DNA of 35,958 nt from Bradyrhizobium guangdongense (lineage in GTDB: Bacteria > Pseudomonadota > Alphaproteobacteria > Rhizobiales > Xanthobacteraceae), in contig NZ_PPPT01000257.1 of assembly GCF_006483445.1 (NCBI RefSeq), positions 1 to 35,958 of the forward strand. Direction: 5' to 3'. Positions within the stretch are counted from its first letter, which is position 1. Every line of letters begins with the position of its first letter. The translations under genes were made by a program, and so were the position numbers. Shown here piece by piece: positions 30,919 to 35,958 of the stretch. The notes beneath the pieces were generated by a model that worked only from the letters and a program-made list of their open reading frames with translations, was not told the origin of the DNA and did no database searches.

Positions 30919-31859
30919 AGTCTTTCACCGTAAGCAAGGCCGTTACGGCCCTGATGCTGGCAGGTCTCGTGCTGCTGCCGCTCTATTCGCAGCTCACCGG
31001 CAACATCTTCATCATGACGCTGTTCACCCGGATCATCATCCTGGCGCTGGCGGCCGCAAGCCTCAACCTCATCATGGGCTTTGGCGGCATGATGAGCTTC
31101 GGCCACGCCGCCTATCTCGGCATCGGCGGCTATGCCGTCGGCATGCTCGCCCAGGAAGGCGTCGGCTCCGGCTGGATCCAGTTTCCGGTCGCGCTCGCGG
31201 CCTCCGCGATCTATGCGCTGGTGATCGGCGCGCTGTCGCTTCGCACCCGCGGCGTCTATTTCATCATGATCACGCTCGCCTTCGCGCAGATGGCCTATTA
31301 CGTCGCCTCGGGCCTGGCGCGTTACGGCGGCGATGACGGTCTCACCGTCTACAAGCGCAGCGATTTCTCCGGCCTGATCAACCTCGGCAACCGCACGCAG
31401 TTCTATTATCTCTGCCTCGCCTGCCTGTTCGGCGTCATGGTGCTGATCTGGCGCATCGTCAATTCTCGCTTCGGCCTCGTCGTGCAGGGCCTGCGCTCCA
31501 ACGAGCAGCGCATGCAGGCGATCGGCTTTCCGGCAAAACGCTATCAGCTCGTCTGCTTCGTCATCTCCGGCACCATGTGCGGCCTCGCCGGCGCGCTGCT
31601 TGCCAACAACACCGACTTCGTCAGCCCGGCCGTGATGTACTGGACCCGCTCCGGCGATCTCATGGTGATGGTGATCCTTGGCGGCATGGGCACGCTGGTC
31701 GGCCCCGTGATGGGCGCGGTGGTGTTCCTGCTGCTGGAAGAGTTCTTGTCGCAGATCACCGAATATTGGGCGCTGATCATGGGCCCGCTCTTGCTGCTGA
31801 TCGTGCTGTTCGGGCGCGGCGGCATCATGGGGATGCTCGGGAGGTTCGACCGTGGCTGA
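30915..31859 (+). CDS. livM: LivM-type ABC permease, second liv set
   Basis: This 314-aa inner-membrane permease has the conserved segment SLNLIMGFGGMMSFGHAAYL (about 48-67), GLRSNEQRMQAIGFPAKRY in mid-protein, and MVMVILGGMGTLVGPVMGAV near the C-terminus. About eight to ten hydrophobic segments are visible. It overlaps livH by 4 bases and livG by 8 bases, so the set is tightly coupled. Its partners are the LivH, LivG and LivF of the same run. Confidence 0.92.
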   Translation: MKSFTVSKAVTALMLAGLVLLPLYSQLTGNIFIMTLFTRIIILALAAASLNLIMGFGGMMSFGHAAYLGIGGYAVGMLAQEGVGSGWIQFPVALAASAIYALVIGALSLRTRGVYFIMITLAFAQMAYYVASGLARYGGDDGLTVYKRSDFSGLINLGNRTQFYYLCLACLFGVMVLIWRIVNSRFGLVVQGLRSNEQRMQAIGFPAKRYQLVCFVISGTMCGLAGALLANNTDFVSPAVMYWTRSGDLMVMVILGGMGTLVGPVMGAVVFLLLEEFLSQITEYWALIMGPLLLLIVLFGRGGIMGMLGRFDRG

Positions 31860-32619
31860 GCCGCTGCTTCGCGTCGAAAAGCTGGTGCGCCGCTTCGGCG
31901 GCATCGTCGCGACCGATCACGTCTCGCTCGACGTCGCAGCGGGCGAGCTGCACGCCATCATCGGTCCGAACGGCGCCGGCAAGACCACGCTGATCAGCCA
32001 GCTCACCGGGCATCTCGCCCCGCATGCCGGCAGCGTGTCGCTCGGCGGGCGCGACATCACCTATCTGCCGGCCTATCGCCGCTGCGCGCTGGGCCTGGCC
32101 CGCTCGTTCCAGATCACCTCGCTGCTGCAGGACTTCACCGCCGCCGACAATGTCGCGCTGGCGGCCCAGGCGCATGCCGGCACCTCGTTCCGCTTCTTCG
32201 CCAATGCGCGCAAGGAAAAGGGTTTACGCGATGCCGCGCATGCCGCGCTCGATCGCGTCGGTCTAGGCCATCGCGCCGATGTTCTTGTGTCGAAGCTCAG
32301 CCATGGCGAGCGGCGCCAGATCGAGCTTGCGGTCGCGCTCGCGAGCAAGCCGAAGATTTTGCTGCTCGACGAGCCCATGGCCGGCCTCGGCGTCACCGAA
32401 TCCCAGGGCATGGTGAAGCTGCTGCAGGAGTTGCGCAAAGAGGTCTCGATCGTGCTGGTCGAGCACGACATGGAGGCGGTGTTCGCGCTCGCCGACCGCA
32501 TCTCGGTGCTGGTCTATGGCCGCGTGATCGCGTCCGGCGACCCGGCCGCGATCCGCGGCAACGACGAGGTCAAGCGCGCCTATCTCGGCGACCAGCATGT
32601 GGTGACCCGCCATGTCTGA
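31852..32619 (+). CDS. livG: LivG-type ABC ATPase, second liv set
   Basis: This 255-aa ATPase has Walker A GPNGAGKTT (38-46), signature LSHGERRQIELAVAL, Walker B ILLLDEPMAGLG and LVEHDMEAVF, typical of LivG. Histidine in place of glycine in the signature's third position is normal for this subfamily. The start is GTG at 31852 with GGGAGG 8 bases ahead, overlapping the livM stop by 8 bases. The next ATPase gene overlaps its end by 8 bases. Confidence 0.93.
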   Translation: MAEPLLRVEKLVRRFGGIVATDHVSLDVAAGELHAIIGPNGAGKTTLISQLTGHLAPHAGSVSLGGRDITYLPAYRRCALGLARSFQITSLLQDFTAADNVALAAQAHAGTSFRFFANARKEKGLRDAAHAALDRVGLGHRADVLVSKLSHGERRQIELAVALASKPKILLLDEPMAGLGVTESQGMVKLLQELRKEVSIVLVEHDMEAVFALADRISVLVYGRVIASGDPAAIRGNDEVKRAYLGDQHVVTRHV

Positions 32620-33343
32620 AAAAGAGATGGCTGAATCAGCGCTGCTCGACGTCGAGGGGATCGAGACCTGCTACGGGCTCAGCCAAGTCCTGTTCGGCCT
32701 GTCGCTGTCGATCAAATCAGGCGAGATGGTCTCGCTGATGGGCCGCAACGGCATGGGCAAGACGACGACCATCCGCTCCATCATGGGCCTGACCCCGGCG
32801 CGTGCGGGCGCGATCCGCTTCGCCGGCGAGGAGGTGCGCACGCTGCCGTCCTACCGGATCGCAAAGCTCGGCGTCGGCCTCGTGCCGGAGGGACGCCAGA
32901 TCTTTCCGAACCTCACGGTGCGCGAGAATCTCGTCGCGGCCGCCGCCGATCGCTTCGCGAGCGCGAACCCGTGGACGCTCGCCACCATCTACGTGCTGTT
33001 CCCGCGCCTTGCCGAGCGCGCGAGCAACATGGGCAACCAGCTCTCCGGCGGCGAGCAGCAGATGCTCGCGATCGGCCGTGCGCTGATGACCAACCCAAAA
33101 CTCCTGATCCTCGACGAGGCGACCGAAGGCCTTGCGCCGCTGATCCGCGAGGAGATCTGGAGCTGCCTGTCGCTGCTGAAGAAGCGCGGACAGTCGATCC
33201 TCGTCGTCGACAAGAACGTCGACCACCTCGCCCGCATCTGCGACCGCCACTACATCATCGAGCGCGGCAAGACGGTGTGGAGCGGGACGTCGGATGAGCT
33301 GACCGCCGAGCCGGAGCTGCAGCACCGGTATCTGGGGATCTAG
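32612..33343 (+). CDS. livF: LivF-type ABC ATPase, second liv set
   Basis: This 243-aa ATPase has Walker A GRNGMGKTT (44-52), the LivF-type LVPEGRQIFPNLTVRENL, signature LSGGEQQMLAIGRAL and Walker B LLILDEATEGLAP. The switch region reads VVDKNVDHL where the leucine system usually has EQN; this variant is common in LivF paralogues with other cargos. The ATG at 32612 lies within the last 8 bases of livG. It is the last gene of the second liv run; a long palindromic repeat begins 40 bases after the stop. Confidence 0.92.
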   Translation: MSEKEMAESALLDVEGIETCYGLSQVLFGLSLSIKSGEMVSLMGRNGMGKTTTIRSIMGLTPARAGAIRFAGEEVRTLPSYRIAKLGVGLVPEGRQIFPNLTVRENLVAAAADRFASANPWTLATIYVLFPRLAERASNMGNQLSGGEQQMLAIGRALMTNPKLLILDEATEGLAPLIREEIWSCLSLLKKRGQSILVVDKNVDHLARICDRHYIIERGKTVWSGTSDELTAEPELQHRYLGI

Positions 33344-33383
33344 CGGGCTGACAATGTAGCGCGAGCTCGCGCCATTTGTTCGA

Positions 33384-33552
33384 TGTCGTCCTGGCGAAGG
33401 CCAGGACCCATACCGCGTGATCTATCGATGTTATGCGGTGCCAATACCGGCGAAGGTCAGGTAACTCCGAGTCTTCGCCAATCTTCTCCCTGGGGTAATC
33501 TCGACGAGCGCAAAGCGCTCGCTCGGTGGTCCTGGCTTTCGCCAGGACGACA
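33384..33552. repeat. Long composite palindromic repeat after the second liv set
   Basis: The arms 33384-33408 and 33528-33552 pair at 24 of 25 positions (TGTCGTCCTGGCGAAGGCCA at the left). Each arm can also form its own small hairpin (TCCTGGC/GCCAGGA type). A perfect 7-bp stem, CGAGCGC-AAA-GCGCTCG, lies inside at 33505-33521. It fills most of the 234-base gap between the convergent livF and secreted-protein genes, and nothing else is seen there. Dispersed repeat of the genus; likely terminator for both sides. Confidence 0.82.
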
Positions 33553-33577
33553 TTGGTGAAGGAGTTCGGCTACCCGA

Positions 33578-34000
33578 TCACCAATAAACCCCATGCCGAT
33601 GCAGTTCGCGGATCACGCGGGCTTCGACTGACGGCTCGCGATATCTCGGCTTGGTCACGACCACCGTCTTGGTCGGCGTGGTCGCAACCGGCGCTGCGGC
33701 GGGTGCAGTGGTCGTCGTCGGGGTCTGAGTCGCGACGGTTGCCTGTGTCGGGGTTGTCGCCGCCGGTGCCGGCGTGGTCGAGGCGAGCGCAGGTGCGGTC
33801 GGAGCCTGCGGCGTCGGGACGGTCGCGGTGGTCGTGACCGGAGCCGGCGCGGCCTGCGGAGCTGCCGTGGTCTGTGTCGCCTGCTGGGTTGCCGCCGGCT
33901 CGCTCGCGTTCGCGGTGGCGAGGCTCAGGCTGCGCTGTTGCCCCGCATAGGCCTGGGTGGCCAGAACAGAAATCGCGGCGATCAGGATCAGCTTGCGCAT
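33578..34000 (-). CDS. Secreted Ala/Thr/Pro-rich hypothetical protein
   Basis: This 140-aa exported protein has a clear Sec signal peptide (MRKLILIAAISVLATQAYA, predicted cleavage before GQQ). A low-complexity Ala/Thr/Pro/Gln region follows (about 30-115, e.g. TTTATVPTPQAPTAPALAST). The short conserved-looking C-terminus is KPRYREPSVEARVIRELHRH and then GVYW. The low-complexity part is likely an extended periplasmic linker and the C-terminal 25 residues probably carry the function, which is unknown. GGGGA precedes the ATG by about 8 bases. It is convergent with livF. Confidence 0.8.
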   Translation of the reverse strand: MRKLILIAAISVLATQAYAGQQRSLSLATANASEPAATQQATQTTAAPQAAPAPVTTTATVPTPQAPTAPALASTTPAPAATTPTQATVATQTPTTTTAPAAAPVATTPTKTVVVTKPRYREPSVEARVIRELHRHGVYW

Positions 34001-34054
34001 GGGAAATCCCCGTTGTTCGGTCAGTTCATCTTACCTAAGTCGCATCCGTGGGCC

Positions 34055-34141
34055 TCAGCGCACCACGCGGTGCACGCCGATTTCGATCAGGGTGGCCCGG
34101 CAGGACAGGCGATACATCAGGCTGAACAGATAACCCCACAT
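34055..34141 (-). CDS. Candidate 28-aa small protein
   Basis: This 28-codon frame begins MWGYLFSLMYRLSC and ends IGVHRVVR before TGA. GGAG lies 7 bases before the ATG, an ideal spacing, and nearly every third codon position is G or C, as in the neighbouring genes. The first half is hydrophobic/aromatic and the second basic, so peripheral membrane association is possible. It lies in the 339-base gap 34001-34339, in which I recognise nothing else. It is too short for usual gene finders; no family is recognised. Confidence 0.5.
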   Translation of the reverse strand: MWGYLFSLMYRLSCRATLIEIGVHRVVR

Positions 34142-34339
34142 GATCGAACTCCGCTGTTGATCACATGGCGGCATCCTATGCCCCGCTTCTTTCCGGCTGT
34201 TTTCGCGGTGCAAGGAAAATGGCTTCGTCGCGCAGCGCAGGGATGTCGTCGGAACAGATCGGACGAAGTCGCCTCACGGGGGTGTGAGGCGTGATGCCTG
34301 TTTTGGCGTCATTCCGGGGTTAGACGGGCCCGAGGGCAA

Positions 34340-35776
34340 TCAAAACATCTCAAAATACTCGCGATGCTCCCAATCGGTCACCTCGGCCAGGAAGCGGTCG
34401 ATCTCGGCGTTCTTGATGTGGGTGTAGTAGTCCACGAATTCGGCCCCTAACTTTTCGCGGAAGAACGGATCGTCCTTCAGCGCCGAGACCGCATCGCGCA
34501 GGCTCTTCGGCAAGAGCGGCGCCTTGGTCTCGTAGGGAGCATCGGCGGACGGGCCGGGATCGAGCTTGCGATCGACGCCGTCGAGGCCCGACAGGATTTG
34601 CGAGGCCATGTAGAGATAGGGATTTGCGGCGGGCTCGCCGATGCGGTTCTCCAGCCGGGTCGCGGCGTCACCAGCGCCGCCGAGCACGCGGATCATCACG
34701 CCCCTGTTGTCGCGGCCCCAGATCGCGCGATCCGGCGCCAGCGAATAGGAGCGGTAGCGCTTGTAGCCGTTGATGGTCGGCGTCGTGAACACGGCCGAGG
34801 CGCGGGCGTGATCGAGCAGGCCCGCGAGATAGGCGCGCGCGAAGTCGCTGAGCGGCTCGCTGCCCGTCTTCGCCATAAAGAGATTCTCGCCGCTCGCGCG
34901 CGAGACGATCGACTGGTGCAGATGCCAGCCGCTCGCGAACACGTTCGGCAGCTTTGGCCGGCACATGAAGGTGGCGTGATAGCCGTGACGCCGTGCGATC
35001 TGCTTCACGGCGCTACGAAACAGCACCATGTTGTCGGCCGGCTCCATGCCGCGCCTGGGCTGGAAGGTGAACTCGCACTGGCTCGGCCCGAACTCGACCT
35101 CCACCGAGCGCAGCGGCAAGCCGAGCGCGAGGACGTCGCGGCGAAGGATCTCAAGCACCGGCTCCATCTGATCGAAGCGTTGCTCGGTGAGATATTGATA
35201 GCCGTGGCTGAGCAGGCTTACGGCGGGCGGCGTGCCGGGTTGGCCGGCATCCTCGGGTCGCATCTGCGCGTCGTCGAGCTTGAAGATGTGGAATTCCACC
35301 TCGAGCCCGGCGACGAACTCATGCCCGCGGCTGCCGAGCTCATCGAGCACCTTGCGATAAAGCGAGCGCGTCGCGAACGGCACCGGACGCCCGTCGCCAA
35401 AATAGAGATCGCACAGCACCCAGCCCGTGGTCGGCGCCCAGGGCAGCACGCGAAAGGTGGTGGGATCGGCGACCATCAGGACGTCCGCCGCGCCCTCCAT
35501 CTCCTTCATGCCAAAACCGCCGCCGGCGGTGAACACCGGAAACACCGTGCGGTGTGAGGTATCCTTGGCGAGCATCGTCGTGGTGATGGAGCAGCCGCTT
35601 TCCAGCGACGCGACCGCCTCGGAGGCAATGATGGTCTTGCCGCGCAAGATGCCGTGCTGGTCCGGGAAGGCGAGGCGGATGACCTCGAGGTTCTTCTCTT
35701 CGACGATCCGGGCGAGCCGCTTTGCGGCGTCCCTCTGCTCATCCGACCAAAGCGCATGACGCGCGACGAAAGTCAC
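34340..35776 (-). CDS. Glutamine-synthetase-family ligase (GlnA-like, probable amine/gamma-glutamyl ligase)
   Basis: This 478-aa member of the glutamine synthetase superfamily has an N-terminal beta-grasp domain (about 20-120: LEVIRLAFPDQHGILRGKTI) and a C-terminal catalytic domain. Metal and substrate residues are in GLEVEFHIF, EVEFGPSQCEFTF, ASGWHLHQS and NRIGEPAANPYLYMA. It differs clearly from the main GlnA, for example in its long opening and LLSHGYQYLTEQRFDQM. Such paralogues often ligate glutamate to putrescine, methylamine or other amines, but the substrate here is unknown. The start is GTG at 35776 with GAGGAG 9 bases ahead. Monocistronic in view. Confidence 0.9.
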   Translation of the reverse strand: MTFVARHALWSDEQRDAAKRLARIVEEKNLEVIRLAFPDQHGILRGKTIIASEAVASLESGCSITTTMLAKDTSHRTVFPVFTAGGGFGMKEMEGAADVLMVADPTTFRVLPWAPTTGWVLCDLYFGDGRPVPFATRSLYRKVLDELGSRGHEFVAGLEVEFHIFKLDDAQMRPEDAGQPGTPPAVSLLSHGYQYLTEQRFDQMEPVLEILRRDVLALGLPLRSVEVEFGPSQCEFTFQPRRGMEPADNMVLFRSAVKQIARRHGYHATFMCRPKLPNVFASGWHLHQSIVSRASGENLFMAKTGSEPLSDFARAYLAGLLDHARASAVFTTPTINGYKRYRSYSLAPDRAIWGRDNRGVMIRVLGGAGDAATRLENRIGEPAANPYLYMASQILSGLDGVDRKLDPGPSADAPYETKAPLLPKSLRDAVSALKDDPFFREKLGAEFVDYYTHIKNAEIDRFLAEVTDWEHREYFEMF

Positions 35777-35832
35777 TTTGATGGCTCCTCAGTCACGATG
35801 CTCGACGGGTACAAGACGCCTACCACATTCTC

Positions 35833-35912
35833 CGTCATTGCGAGCGCAGCGAAGCAATCCAGACTGCATCCGCGGAAAGATTCTGGATGGCTTCGCTGCG
35901 CTCGCAATGACG
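35833..35912. repeat. Palindromic repeat, 31-bp arms
   Basis: The arms 35833-35863 and 35882-35912 pair at 30 of 31 positions (CGTCATTGCGAGCGCAGCGA at the left) around an 18-base loop. This is a very common dispersed palindrome in Bradyrhizobium and related genera. It lies upstream of the GS-like gene. Confidence 0.9.
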
Positions 35913-35942
35913 GGGGAGAGGTCTTCACGTTTGCTCCGCTCT

Positions 35943-35958
35943 CGTAGGGTGGGCAAAG
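35943..35958. repeat. Partial repeat at the window edge
   Basis: CGTAGGGTGGGCAAAG runs to the end of the window and resembles the start of another common genus repeat. The beginning of the window (5-14, CCCACCCTAC) carries the reverse complement of part of it. Both are cut by the window edge, so the call is weak. Confidence 0.35.

Noticed and set aside
11537..35912. Insertion-sequence ends among the long inverted repeats
   Set aside because: No transposase or target duplication lies between any pair of arms. The arms are separated by short loops or hairpins, as in REP-like elements.
1..35958. tRNA, rRNA or riboswitch
   Set aside because: Reading the intergenic gaps revealed no cloverleaf, rRNA segment or recognisable aptamer. 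A covariance-model scan would settle this; none was possible here.

Overview
The window is high-GC, densely packed alphaproteobacterial chromosome. The best identification is Bradyrhizobium, close to B. japonicum/B. diazoefficiens. The main reason is a LuxR/LuxI pair recognised as BjaR1/BjaI (isovaleryl-homoserine lactone quorum sensing). Supporting it are two phnE-type permeases, many Liv-type ABC transporters and several long palindromic intergenic repeats of a kind common in that genus. No tRNA, rRNA, insertion sequence, phage or CRISPR array was recognised; this looks like core or near-core chromosome.

Region 1 (1-6419), phosphonate/phosphate acquisition. Two divergent units share a 205-bp control region (2588-2792). 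Leftward: a hexapeptide-repeat transferase, phnM and a DUF1045 (2H phosphoesterase-like) protein. Rightward: phnC-phnD-phnE-phnE, the ABC importer. The control region holds an array of PHO-box half-sites facing the leftward unit and a weaker pair facing phnC. A perfect stem-loop plus T-run separates phnD from the permeases. The core C-P lyase genes (phnGHIJKL) are not in the window.

Region 2 (6420-18515), mixed housekeeping. It holds a cupin protein; an AraC regulator divergent from a small monooxygenase-fold protein; a secreted alpha-carbonic anhydrase; an S24-type repressor that lacks the catalytic serine; a DUF952 protein overlapping pyrD; a MATE exporter; a small membrane protein; an ATP-dependent DNA ligase overlapping its partner exonuclease; a TPR-methyltransferase; and an orphan Liv-type binding protein.

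Region 3 (18679-27297, minus strand), a probable shikimate-type catabolic operon. The order is LysR regulator, shikimate dehydrogenase (aroE-like), binding protein, LivH, LivM, LivG, LivF, and a QuiC-type 3-dehydroshikimate dehydratase fused to an HPPD-like domain. The last five genes overlap by 4 bases each. Together they predict import of shikimate or a relative, oxidation to 3-dehydroshikimate, and dehydration to protocatechuate.

Region 4 (27469-33343), quorum sensing and transport. A 58-aa ORF diverges from bjaR1, which is followed by bjaI and an unknown 69-aa gene. A lux-box-like palindrome precedes bjaI, and a hairpin overlaps its ribosome-binding site. A perfect 27-bp inverted repeat and five 23-bp tandem repeats then lead to a second livHMGF set without a binding protein. 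BjaI-type synthases use isovaleryl-CoA, a leucine catabolite, so an adjacent branched-chain-type transporter is suggestive.

Region 5 (33344-35958): a palindromic repeat, a secreted Ala/Thr/Pro-rich protein, a candidate 28-aa small protein, a glutamine-synthetase-family ligase, and terminal repeats.
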